Part shown: piece by piece, positions 22,070 to 34,084 of the stretch
How positions within the stretch are numbered: the first letter of the stretch is position 1
Layout of the letters: each line of letters opens with the position of its first letter
NCBI GenBank assembly: GCA_025602905.1
Contig: JAHLKI010000007.1
Coordinates: forward strand, 930,001-994,000
Origin: Phlyctochytrium arcticum
Taxonomy: Eukaryota; Chytridiomycota; Chytridiomycetes; Chytridiales; Chytridiaceae
Length of the DNA stretch: 64,000 nucleotides
Direction of reading: 5' to 3'
The notes under the pieces: generated by a model
Database searches by the model: none
The model's input: only the letters and a program-made list of their open reading frames with translations
Told to the model about the DNA's origin: nothing
Translations under genes and position numbers: made by a program

Positions 22070-22756
22070 TTAGCGCGAGCTCCTCAAACGTATTGGACAG
22101 CTGGCAGTCCAATGGCCGGCACCAGGGCCACAGATGTAGCAGTGGCTGTTGGGATCGTCCCCATTGTGTTGGTCGTTGGGGTTCTGCCGGTTTTGGGGGT
22201 TGGTGCTGCGCTGTCGCTGCTGTCCGTGGTTGCCGCGGGAGGTAGCGCCGCTAACTGGATGAGCCGGAGCTCGACCCGCCCTTTTGGCCCTTCTGGTAAG
22301 AGGTTCCGCGGGAGTTGACGGCGGCGACACTGGCTTTCGGGCTTTTTCCGCCTCCGTTTCTGGCCGGTTGGTGAGATACGGCCGCGACGGCGGGCCCTTT
22401 GCCCTTCTTGTCGGTTGATCCACCGGCGACGGCGATGTAGTTACCATCGTTATCGCACCCCCAGTCTTGTAGGTACTGGGCGGCGCTGGTAGTTCCGGCA
22501 ATAGCTGGCGGGCTCGCAATTCGATGACGGACTTTTTCCGAGTAAGCCAAGCGTCGAATCTCGTACTACTTGATATGAAGTTCTCGCAGCAGGTTGGCGG
22601 TAGGCGACGGCCCGGTGGAAAAGGGACCTCATTTGGTTCATCAGCAGTAACGAGATGCCCATTCGTTGGGTAAGAACGGCTGGAAACGACATGCGCGTGC
22701 TTTCGGGCAATTGATCTAGAATGAATGGTGCATGTCCGACAAAGTTTTTTGAACAT
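22070..22756 (-). pseudogene. Gag-like zinc-knuckle fragment of a retroelement
   Basis: The reverse strand reads a Pro/Arg/Ser/Thr-rich, basic protein that ends with a zinc-knuckle-like motif (CYICGPGAGHWTASC: C-x2-C-x5-H-x4-C, one residue longer than the classical CCHC). An overlapping frame at 22251-22550 also reads protein-like sequence (AQYLQDWGCDNDGNY...), so the frame has probably shifted. The preceding segment shares about 120 bp with 23905-24050. It is best taken as the nucleocapsid end of a decayed LTR-type element together with the pol fragments at 22983-24132. Confidence 0.5.
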
Positions 22757-24050
22757 ACAGACTTTTTTCCGCGGTTTGTCACAGCGAAAGCGTCGTGAAA
22801 GTAAATAATGTGGAGGGCTCGAGAGAACTAGCTACTGAGGATGTTGTGAGTAAGATGAAGTGGAGAACGTGAGAAAATAGTAGAGGGGTCAGATATGCAA
22901 CTTCCCAGGTTGCGAGAGTCGGGGGGTCTTATTGTAGCTTCAGTGCAGAGGAAGAGAGAAAGTACCACGTTCGATCCACCTCTTAATCCCAGGGGACAAT
23001 TTTCAAACGTGGAGGCTTTCCCTTCATGATAGCCTCCATCTCCGAATTACCAATAACTTCATACGCTAATTTCGCGGCATGCTTCATGAGAAAAGACACT
23101 CCGGATTTCGTGACCTGTGTTTCCCGCAAATCTAGCCATTCCAGTAGCACTCTGCGGAAGTCATCGTTCCATCCCTTCGTCGTTAATTGGTGGTCGCAAT
23201 GACATCTGAAAAAAACATAACCGGTGGTGGATCTTCGAGTTTGGAGGTCACCACCCCAGTTCGCGCCAGGAGAGTAGTGTTTGCTGACTGAATCCGTCCA
23301 ATACAAAGTCCAGTAGATTTGGTTCTCGCAAAGTATGTACGACTCGTTTAGCTGCTTGCATGTGTTGTTCGGTATGCGAAGAGCTAAACTGGGTAAGGAT
23401 AGATACGGTGTTAGCAATATCCGGACGAGTTCCAAGCATCAAGTACGTGATGCTGTTGTAAACACGCAATGTCCCGTCTCCAAAGTATTTCGCGAGTGCA
23501 TGTCCATGTAAAAATCGCGTGCAGTATCAATTTTAGTTTGTTGAGAGGAAGGTGTTGTCCTGCCGATGATTTGCTGGTATCGGGTGACGTACAGGTGCGG
23601 TACATGAATGTACACATCTGGATAGGCCAGCTCCAAAGAGGCTGGGCCCGGAAGATGTTTGTAACTGCTAGACGGCGAATCCAGCCACGCGTCCTCCTTG
23701 GCCACTGGGAAACCCAACGCGGAACACTGCCGGCGGCTGACCTTGCAGCCCTCTGGGAATAATATCGACTCCGTAGAAATCATCAACATAATGGAGAACA
23801 GTCGAAGCTTTGAAATGGACGTGCGCGACCCAGCCCAGCAGCGCAGCTACCGCACACCAAATACGAGGCGATGTTCCTCCGCCAAAAACCACGCGCTGGT
23901 CTACTGCGTGAGAACCACTGGAAACGACATGCGGCGTGCTTTCGGGCAATTGATCTAGGATGAATGATGTATGTCCCAAAAAGTTTTCCCCACATCCAGA
24001 CTCCTTTCCACGGTTTGTCACAGCGGTAGCGTCGTGAAAGCAAATATCAC
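22668..24050. repeat. Two ~125-bp direct repeats inside the retroelement relic
   Basis: About 22672-22798 and 23912-24042 share CTGGAAACGACATGCG, CGTGCTTTCGGGCAATTGAT, CATGTCC-A-AAAGTTTT and GGTTTGTCACAGCG-AGCG. They are about 88% alike and 1.24 kb apart. They translate in the same reverse frame to a common peptide (GHAPFILDQLPEST / GHTSFILDQLPEST). This indicates that two partial element copies have been joined. Confidence 0.75.
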
Positions 24051-24132
24051 GTTCAATCGAAATGCGGAAGCCATCGTTCCGTGAACAGCGGGATATTATA
24101 TCAAAGATTGGGAGAGAAGATGTTTCGGCCAA
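22983..24132 (-). pseudogene. Decayed retrotransposon pol (RT and RNase H pieces)
   Basis: Three reverse frames carry successive pol pieces. At about 23780-24130 an RT-like segment contains a YVDDF catalytic box (HYVDDFYGVD). At 23248-23469 is the Ty1/copia signature YNSITYLMLGTRPDIANTVS with the following helix. At 22983-23280 comes the RNase H start (GGDLQTRRSTTGYVFF, normally followed by the catalytic Glu region). The frame changes several times and the usual 'SSTEAEY' stretch is gone, so the element is dead. No LTRs were found by eye. Confidence 0.65.
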
Positions 24133-24786
24133 TTCCTGCCCTTGTATCGAGAAAGATGGCAGGCCAATACGTTGGGCCTGTGTTGCAAAGCTCGCATGTC
24201 TATACCAACCTCATGGCGGTAACGTTCTATGCCCGCTCATCTTCATCGGTCGTATATCTGGGCACTGGAGGATATCAGATTGACATACCACCCCGTCTTT
24301 TGTCCATTGTCTTCTTACCTTAATGCATCATTACGGCAAGGATTGTGAGTCTCCAGGCCGAGACCGCGCCAACAAGGGGCTCATGATATAATAGTCAAGG
24401 TTGAACGATGCCAAGGTGACAACCGTTGTCTGCGTCGATGTTCCGTCGTCAACGTACAGTCATGGATTTTGTGGTCGAGAGGCTGGCCTAAACTGGAAGG
24501 CGGAGGATGCGGGGCACGTTGTGGTGGAGGGGTGGGGGGATGATCTTGGAGGGGTAGATGTGGGTAGATGTTGAGATCTACGCGCGGATCTGGGACCTAC
24601 GCGTCCAAGTCAGGTCCAAGTCGGCATTTCAACCACGCTGAGTACAAACAAAAGATGCAATTCGAAAAACGTTGCATCAAGAAGTGTATGTTTCAAGCAT
24701 TTTTGCCCTGGTAACAGTATGATAATAAAACAAGTCTACAACAAATGCTATATGCAACAACTAGATGTGGTGAGGATTTCGGTATA
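24133..24786. other. Intergenic region downstream of NFS1
   Basis: No gene is supported. It lies between the retroelement relic and the NFS1 stop codon. It contains an imperfect GGTAGATGTGGGTAGATGT duplication near 24556 and nothing else of note. Confidence 0.4.
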
Positions 24787-26484
24787 CTAGTGAGCCCACT
24801 GGATACTCTTCAAATCAATGCCTTCTTGAACCTAAAACGTGGATAAGTAAAGAAGTTTGTAAAGAGGAGTAGTACCAAATACCAACCATTTCCCAGAGAG
24901 GACTCATCTCTCGTAACCGCTCAACATGCGTCACAACCTTTTCAATAACAAAATCAATCTCGGATTCCGTCGTAAACCGACCAATTCCAAAACGGATCGA
25001 ACTGTGGGCCATATCGTCATCGGCGCCCAGGGCGTGGAGGACATATGATGGTTCCAGACTGGCTGATGTGCACGCAGATCCGGAGGATAAAGCAACGTCT
25101 TTCAAAGCCATAAGGAGGGACTCGCCTTCGACGTAAGCAAAGGAGAGGTTGACGCAGCCTGGGTAAGAGTGGACGGGATCACCGTTGCGGACCACATGGC
25201 TTAGACGGGAGGTAACGCCTTGGATGAGTTTGTCGGAGAGGTACTTGATACGGGCAGAGTCGTAGGGCATCTCTTCGGCGCAGATAGCGGCGGCTTTGCC
25301 CAGACCGACCACGAGGGGAGTGGGGACCGTGCCTGAACGCAAATTACGTTCTTGGCCACCACCCGAGATCAAAGCTTCGAGACGGACACGCGGGCGACGA
25401 CGAACGAATAGAGCACCGATACCCTTGGGACCGTAAAGTTTGTGGCCGGAAATGGACATGAGATCAATGTTGAGCTTATTCACGTCGAGGGGGATTTTGC
25501 CGACAGCTTGAGCGGCATCCGTCTACAAATCAATTGTCAAAAAGGCAATTCTATGAGAGAGGAGCAATGCCGACTTACGTGGAAGAAAACCTTCTTTTTG
25601 CGGCAAATCTTGCCAATCTCTTCCAGTGGTTGAATCACACCAATCTCATTGTTGACCGCCATAATTGAGACGAGCGCAGTCTCGGGTCGGATGGCCTTCT
25701 CGAGAGTCTAGAAATGCACGATTTAGCCCATTGTTACTGATGCAGCAAATGAGGATTCTACCCACCTCGAGATCAATTAAACCATTCTGCTTGACAGGCA
25801 AATATGTTACATCGACACCTTCTCCATGCTCTCCCGACAACACCCGACACGAATCCAGCACACACTTATGCTCGGTTTGTGTTGTAATAATGTGATTCTT
25901 TTTGCTTTTGTAGAACCTTGCGACGCCTTTGATGCTCAAGTTATTTGACTCGGTAGCTCCACTCGTGAACACAATTTCTTTGGGATCGGCGCCTATCAAA
26001 TCCGCCAACTGTTTGCGCGCCGTCTCCACACCCTCCTCAGATTCCCAGCCATACTGATGTGTGCGGGAATGGGGGTTGCCGTAAAGTTGGGTCATGTAGG
26101 GAAGCATTGCGTCAATAACTCGGGGGTCCATGGGGGCTGTAGCTTGGACATCGAGGTAGATGGGACGACCATCCTTCTTGACAAGAGTTGGCTCGAATCC
26201 TGCTGCTGGGGCTACCGGTTTCTGATTTAGTCCTTGTTTCAATAACCTAGAACGGCATACTACTTACATGATGAATCTTTTCCCTTGCCCAAAATACCCA
26301 CGCCGCCCGCCTGAGCAGGTGGGTTGACGACTGGTGGTTCGGCCACACTTGCCCGCAGTGAATTTGACCCGCTCACTCCTCGCCTTGCAACAACAGTTGA
26401 CGCCCAACTTCCGAGTCCCAGAGTCCTTGATGACTGCCGTGAAAGCACAGCGGGGCTCCTGGTCAACCGAGAGAATGTCGACAT
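24787..26484 (-). CDS. NFS1: Mitochondrial cysteine desulfurase Nfs1
   Basis: Five exons: 26484-26302, 26221-25766, 25707-25579, 25522-24887 and 24831-24787, about 482 residues. Residues 1-50 form an Arg/Ser-rich mitochondrial presequence. The PLP enzyme follows: [56 protein letters not shown] region, [16 protein letters not shown], the PLP lysine in [12 protein letters not shown], and the catalytic cysteine in [17 protein letters not shown]. It ends [12 protein letters not shown] as Nfs1/IscS do. The enzyme takes sulfur from cysteine and passes it to the ISCU scaffold. The exon 1-2 junction is uncertain: the consensus GTAAGT at about 26272 leads to a stop with every nearby acceptor, so I used GTGGGT at 26301. 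Confidence 0.93.
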
Positions 26485-26897
26485 TTTCTGTGAGATTTTG
26501 GTAGGATACGATCAAGGGTATGTTTGGAGGCGAACGGTCTCCAGATAGGAAGGACGAGATGAAACTATACAACGATCTCTGCACTGAGTCCAAATCCGTA
26601 TTCCGCAAATAATGTGTGGGTTGTTGTAGATCCGAGATTGGTTTCTTAGTTATGCAAACTGCCGTTCAAGAGCAGTTTTGGCAATTTGCCAAACAGGGCT
26701 TCGCGAAATCGCAAATCGCTCACGATAAACAACGGTGGCACAGCACCCGGTTCGCAGGCTCCAAATGCAACAAGAAACAAAAGAGTGAGGCTCTACTTCT
26801 TCAAATTAAATAAACGTAACAAAACAATAAATCACAAGAAAATAAAAACAAAAACGGAATCTTCCAGCCGTCCCTCGACCCAATCCCCGATTCCACC
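26485..26897. other. Intergenic region between PRMT1 stop and NFS1 start
   Basis: About 410 bases that should contain the NFS1 promoter and the PRMT1 3' end. The right part (26800-26860) is A-rich. Short ORFs here have no resemblance to known proteins. Confidence 0.4.
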
Positions 26898-28032
<1,135 letters not shown>

Positions 28033-28823
28033 GGTGGATGGCTCGTGGGGTGGAATCTTGACGACGGTGAGGGGGACGGCGGAAGAAGGAGAGGACAGAA
28101 GGGGCGGGGGATAAGGACAAGAAAGGCAGACCGGGGGAGGACAGGGAAGGACGGAGGGAGAGGGATTCTGTCGAGGAAATGAAGGGTTGCTTCGACGGAA
28201 AAGACTCTCCTCCGAAAAGCAAAAGCAGCCACCCTTGACGGCTGCAGTCGGATGCACTGCTCCGAGTCGATCCACCCTCTTTCTCGTGACTCCACGCGTG
28301 CGCCACACCGCCAGGTTTTGGGGTGCGGCCAAACCCCGCCGAGATGCGATTTTCGAATCTCTCGCGGCACATGTCTCTCAAGGTGCCTTTCTTCCGGCCT
28401 TTTTGCAACTGATGAATGGGCAAGAAGATAAATTACAGGCACTGGCTGACAGCTGTCTCGCATGTTTCTACAGTACGGCATTATATGAATTTGACATGTC
28501 AAAATAAGAACAAGGGCCCCGCGGTTAAGAATCAGATGGGCGGCAACGTCGGCAAGATTCGAAACTGATAAGCAAAATAGCCGCAAAGCCAAAGCCTGGG
28601 GGCCGCAATTTAGCCCGATTGGGAACGGGCTGCCGTGTGGCTTAGTCGCAGGCCGGAGACGCGGTTTCGCCAGAGACCTCCCTCCTGAACCTTCTCCCTC
28701 CCTGCATCGTCTCCTTCCACCTTGTATCTGTCCATACATACTCTCTCTCTTACCTAGGACAGCGTCCCCACCTACTTACCTTACTATCCGTCCACGCGAC
28801 ACACTCCAAACCAACTTTGCATC
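28033..28823. other. Divergent promoter region PRMT1 / MTHFR
   Basis: About 790 bases between two divergent ATGs. The reverse ORFs crossing it (up to 256 codons) are Pro/Ser/Arg-rich and share the composition of the pyrimidine-rich PRMT1 leader, so I regard them as chance. CT-rich tracts lie close to both starts (28080-28200 and 28670-28760). Confidence 0.5.
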
Positions 28824-31304
28824 ATGAAGATCACAAAGAAGATTCAGAAGGCGATCGGTAGGTGTCTTCCTCGTGCTAGACTCTCCTCGTACCTGCAAAG
28901 CAGTCATTAACCTGGCTCTACCTTTCCTTTCTCCTGCTCATTTTGTTGTGCTTTAGACGAGGACCGGTGTTTTTGGGTATGTACTCGCTTGCTAGTCTCA
29001 CCTGCGCAACCCTGCAGTTTGCCTAACCGCTTGTGTTTCTCTCCCTCAGTCTTTCGAGTACTTTCCCCCAAAAACCGAGACTGGTGTCATCAACCTTTAT
29101 GACCGTATGGTAGGTTTGAAAATTTCTTCAAAAGTCGAAACGAGACATTTCAGTGACGCGTCTCTAACCTTGTTGAATTTCATTTCTTGTAGGAGCGCAT
29201 GTACGCCCTTGGACCCGAATTCATTGATGTAACATGGAACGCGGGTGGCAGTTCATCTGACGTGACGATGCAAGTTTGCACGACTGCGCAGTCTGTATAC
29301 GGACTTGAGACATGCATGCACTTGTGAGTTCATAGGCACTCTGGAGGTCTAAATGTCTAGAGACTAATGTTCGATAAAGGACATGCACCAACATGCCGCG
29401 GGAAAAGATTGATATCGCATTACGTGATGCCAAGGCTGCCGGAATTCAAAACATTCTCGCTCTCCGTGGTGACCCTCCACGTGGACAGGAAAACTGGACA
29501 AAGTGTGAAACCGGATTCTCATACGCGGTCGATCTCGTTCGCTACATTCGTGAACAATACGGTGATTACTTTTGTATCGGTGTTGCTGCCTACCCAGAAG
29601 GACACACGGAGAACCCAGACAAAAGCGATGACATGAAGCGTCTGAAGGAAAAAGTGGATGCTGGAGCGGATTACATTGTCACACAGTTGTTCTACGACGC
29701 GGACCTTTTGATCAACTGGCTCAAGGACTGCAAGACCGTTGGAATCAACATCCCAATCTTGCCAGGTCTGATGCCCATTCAGAGTTACGGAGGATTCAAG
29801 CGCATGACAACTTTGTGCAAAACATTTGTCCCACAAAAGATCCACGATGCATTGGAACCCATCAAGGTAGATTCGCCTGTCACAGTAGTTGCACCGTGAG
29901 TACATATCTCAAATCGTTCTTTGCTTAGGACGACGATAAGGCCGTGAAGGAGTATGGTGTGCAGCTGTGCATCGATATGTGCAATCAAATGAAGGATGCG
30001 GGCGTCCGAGGATTCCACTTTTATACCCTGAATCTGGAGCGGACCGTGCGGTTGATTCTCGAGGGCTTGAAATTTGTAGCTGGAAATGACATTGCACGAC
30101 CATTGCCATGGAACCCGGTAAGCTTTAAATTCCCCTCCCCTCCCCTCCTGTTTTGGGCACCTGGTTTTTGGTGTGATGCCCGTGCTGCACATCCCATCTT
30201 GTTTTGCTTGTTTATTGTCAGAGGATCTAAACAATCTCTCTGGCTTTATGCACTTTTCCCTCCCTTCATATTTTTCCCTTCTCTCCGACCTAATTTTGTC
30301 GCTGTATCCTCACATCAAAGTTTGATCTACAGTCTCTTGCCAAGAACCGGGAGAAGGAGAATGTTCGACCCATTTTCTGGAAGAACCGCACACGTAGTTA
30401 CATTCTGCGTACCGAAGCTTGGGATGATTTCCCCAACGGTCGTTGGGGAGATGCGCGATCACCAGGTATGTTTTGTATCTCTAATGTCCCTCTAATTAGT
30501 CTTGGTGCTAATGAATGTTTGTCTGATAGCCTATGGTGACATTGATGGTTACGGGTTCAACTTGAAATACCCTCTGGAAGAGTGCCTGCAAATGTGGAAT
30601 CACCCTACCAGTGAAGGCGACATTTTCGGTCTGTTTGCCAAGTATTGTTTGAACGAACTCCAGGCCCTTCCATGGTCAGACTCGCCCCTTTACCCCGAGT
30701 CAGAAAGCATCCGATCCCGCCTGGCCGAAATCAACTCCAAAGGGTACCTCACCATCAACTCGCAACCCGCCGTTGACGGTGTCCCATCCAGTCACGCTGT
30801 CTACGGCTGGGGCCCCAAGAATGGTTTCGTTTACCAAAAAGCATACCTGGAATTCTTCATCTCACCTGCTGCCCTGGACAAGATTGTAGCCACCATTGCC
30901 AAACACCCTTACATTACCTACTACGCCGTCAACAAGCAAGGAGACTTGCGCACCAACACCCAGGGTGACTCTCCCAACGCCGTCACATGGGGTGTCTTCC
31001 CCGGCCAAGAGATTATCCAGCCCACCATTGTCGAGGCCAACAGCTTCATGGCATGGAAGGTAATGATTCACATCCTGCACTACCATTTCCAATCACATTC
31101 CTTACTTTTTTTTAATAGGACGAAGCTTTCGAACTCTGGACAAAATGGGCCCACCTCTACGAACCGAAATCCCCCTCCAACACTACCATCCAAAACATCT
31201 CTGACACCTGGTTCCTCATGAATGTCGTCGACAACAACTTTAAGGAAGAACAAGCCATCTTTAGCATCTTTGATGAAGCTGGAAACCCGCCTGCCTCCCG
31301 GTAG
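28824..31304 (+). CDS. MET13: Methylenetetrahydrofolate reductase
   Basis: Nine exons: 28824-28857, 28957-28976, 29050-29109, 29193-29323, 29380-29866, 29929-30117, 30333-30465, 30530-31059 and 31119-31304, 589 residues. The N-terminal catalytic TIM barrel shows [20 protein letters not shown], the folate/FAD-binding [12 protein letters not shown] and [11 protein letters not shown], and [14 protein letters not shown]. The C-terminal half is the eukaryotic regulatory domain ([51 protein letters not shown]). The enzyme reduces 5,10-methylene-THF to 5-methyl-THF for methionine synthesis in the cytosol. The eukaryotic form is usually inhibited by S-adenosylmethionine. Exon 2 is only 20 bp but is needed to keep phase. 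Fungi often have two paralogues (MET12, MET13); I cannot separate them here, so the symbol is provisional. Confidence 0.93.
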
Positions 31305-31774
31305 ATACAAAGAACATTCGTGTTTTTTACTAGTGTTCTAACCGGGATGGTGTTAGGTCGTCGTGATACGGCACATGAGTTTTTTTTTTTATTTTGTACA
31401 GACTTGACGATATGACTTCGTTCCCTTTCTTGCATTTTTTTTTTGTTTTTCCTTTTACGATTTGGGATTTCTTGCTTTTCTTTTTTGGCTTTTCACCGCT
31501 TTTCTTGATGTATTTTCAATATCTATTGGTTTGACAACAAACACAACTTGTCTTTGAAGCATATGGTCTCTCATCAATATGGCCATCCGATCCCCCAGGG
31601 GCTCGCCGAAGACTTGGGCCCGTGGCGCAGCAGAGTGGAGACTGGGTGGCAAGTTTTACAATGCAATGTGGACTGTGGAGAGTCTCTGGAGACACTGTGG
31701 TCTTGATGTCTGGTTTTGTGAAGGAAGTTTGTGGACCTGAAAGAATCACAACCACTCGTCGATCCCCACGAAAC
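31305..31774. other. 3' flank of MTHFR
   Basis: T-rich sequence (T10 and T9 runs at 31381 and 31435) that fits a 3' untranslated region, followed by sequence without a recognisable gene. Confidence 0.4.
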
Positions 31775-32268
31775 ATGACAACTCTTGAAGCGGCATGCAC
31801 CCAGTGCAAGCAGCGTTCTGAAAGCGAACAAACTGCCGCTAGCCAATGGCTCGCCGCACATTCTGAGAAACGGGAAGCACAGAGGGTGGAATGGGAAGAG
31901 CAATGTGCGAGGTGGGAGGCCCAGAGTGCGGAACAGATGGCGAAAGATGAGAGAGAGATGGCTAGATTGCTCGCCGTGCAGGAGAAGTTGCAGGAGAAGT
32001 TGCGGGAGAAGTTGCCCGCGGAGGATGTGCAGCTCGGAAGCCGCCAGTGGATGTGGATGAGAGTATTGATAGGAAAATCTTGCGAAATGCTGTCGCTGAC
32101 TTCTGTATGGTCGCAGCGACAGCTCTCGCGGGGTTGATGGTTGGTGCCTTCATATTCTTCATATTCATCCAAGGCCGAGGATGGAGCGAAGTGGGATACA
32201 CATACTGTGCATGGACTTGCAAGCAGTGTCATTCATTGACACAATTTTGGCTGGGGACACAATATTGA
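31775..32268 (+). pseudogene. Coiled-coil plus membrane-helix protein, frame broken
   Basis: From ATG 31775 the frame reads a Glu/Arg/Ala-rich helix with Trp heptads (EAQRVEWEEQCARWEAQSAE) and a 12-bp repeat (EKLQEKLREKL, 31979-32014). In another frame from about 32040, immediately downstream, sequence continues into a hydrophobic helix (CMVAATALAGLMVGAFIFFI) and stops at 32266-32268. The two parts look like one protein split by an indel near 32015-32045; I see no intron of reasonable size that joins them. Function unknown. A helix-then-membrane layout is also seen in the tandemly duplicated ORF at 37029-37502. Confidence 0.4.
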
Positions 32269-32460
32269 GTGGGGAGAAGGAGGCTACTGGGGGGCCTACA
32301 ACTTAGTCGCTGGAAGATTTACGCACCAAGTAGGATTTCATTATAGTTTTGGTTCATTACAGTTTTGGTGATGCAGGAGAACCGGTTGATTCCCAAGTCA
32401 ATTCCGTATCGTTGAGTGAGCTCTCGCTCTGGTCATTTATCGCAGAGTTCACACTCCCAA

Positions 32461-33843
32461 ATGTTTAGCACGAAGCCTTTGAAGCATATCCAAAAGGTAC
32501 GAGATGTCAACTTCTTAAACTTATTACATGGGAAGCTAGTTGTAGTATCCTTAGTCTCAAGCATCTTTGATCGACAACGAAACCATAATTGCGTCGTCGC
32601 ACGCTTTAAAGACCTCGGGTGTCTTTTCGAAACGACCGGCTGAATCAGATGATGAAGACCATGAAGGCGGGACCGCTGCCAAAAAATCAAAACCTTCAAC
32701 TAGCCCCGAAGATTGTGAATCTTCATCCGACAACGAGGAAGTATGCATCACCAAGGGATTATCTAGTGAGTTGGAGAACTGGCAACATCGCTACGACATT
32801 ATCCTGGCGGTTTCCGATGGGAAGCCGTTCCATTCCGCACCCTTTGCCGACGAACACTTATTCAGAACAGTTCTGAATGAGGAGACAGCGGCCGCAGATG
32901 CCTGGAATACTAATCCTTCTAAGAAGGCCTGGCTCGGCCTCTTTGATTCACCCGAGGAAGACCACTCGGCCTCGGATGAGGATTTCCTGGCCCTCACGCC
33001 AGTTACCTTCAAGACATCCAAATGCCATGTAATAGACCAAACGGCATTGGCGGCGAGTCTGGCAGAATTGTCCGCAAAAGCTGTGAGCGACCGCGCCATT
33101 TTTGCTGTGAGCGACGTGGCCGTCTCCTTCTATCATATGGCTGTCGTCGGTTTCGTCCGCAATATCCTGGCAGACGATGGAACATTGGAGCTCGAGTATC
33201 GATCCAGCTTCCTGGATCGCCTTTTTAGGACCACATTGGCCAGCAACTGGTGTACATGGCGGGCGGGCGAAGTACCGAATGGCCTGACTAGCCAGGCTGG
33301 GGACGGCAATGCCCAGCCCCACCATGACGGAATTGGAATGATCTCAACCAGCCGCATTTCTATCGAGACCTTTTTTTTTCGAATGCGCCGATTGGCAGGT
33401 ACGACCAGGCCAAACACCGATCCGACAACATTAAAGTGTACAAAGCGATGGCCCTGTCCCTCGACCGCCAGCGGGCCTTCCTCGACTCGGCCACATTAGA
33501 CACAGCCCAAAAGGCGTCCGCCCAGTCCCGGCTCATGTCCTTTGGAATCGTAGTCGCACAAAGAAATTTACGCATATATGTCGGAAAGTGGCACGACCAA
33601 AAAACTGTCATTATGCTAGTGAAGGAGATGAAAATCCCTTCCACGAGCAACGACTGGTCGCTACTCGGATCGTTGATCAAGGAGTTGATGCTTGTCCGAG
33701 AGCGCCTTGGATTCCTGTACAACATGCTCAGAAAGTTGCCGGAAGCCAACAGTCTTGCGGCTCCTGCCAGCAAACTGAAATTGACACCAAAGAAACCTGG
33801 TCGACGGACCAGTACCTCCAAGGTGTCAAAGTCTACAGAATGA
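32461..33843 (+). CDS. Orphan three-exon gene, unknown nuclear-type protein
   Basis: Three exons keep phase: 32461-32496, 32555-33271 and 33352-33843, about 414 residues. Without the second intron the frame would appear broken at 33325-33500, but GT at 33272 and CAACCAG at 33351 repair it. The N-terminus has an acidic/basic patch that resembles a nuclear localisation signal (KRPAESDDEDHEGGTAAKKS, SSSDNEE). The rest is mixed helix without a family I recognise, and the C-terminus is Lys/Thr/Ser-rich (KLKLTPKKPGRRTSTSK). It lies among transposon relics, so it may belong to a lineage-specific repeated family. Confidence 0.5.
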
Positions 33844-34084
33844 CGCGTCTGAAGCTCTCACAGCAACTTTCCATCAAGAGACATTTTCTTTTTCCCCATC
33901 TTTTTATATAGTGGGAGAATGTTGACGCGCGGCCATTGTCCAGCAATCCAGCACAGCAGGATTTGCCCAATAACTTTCCAAATAGTTTCCAAGCTTTTCT
34001 GGAGCATCGGTAATGGCCTCTCGTAGCAACGCCGTGGCACCGACCATGGCACAGAACCTACTACAACCAGAATTCATTAGTATT

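Noticed and set aside
31516..32232. 238-codon reverse ORF opposite the coiled-coil locus
   Set aside because: Antisense shadow of the repetitive Glu/Arg-rich forward frame (Cys/Ser/His-rich composition).
32567..33499. Orphan gene as a frameshifted pseudogene
   Set aside because: A GT-AG intron at 33272-33351 and a 36-nt first exon restore one continuous frame.
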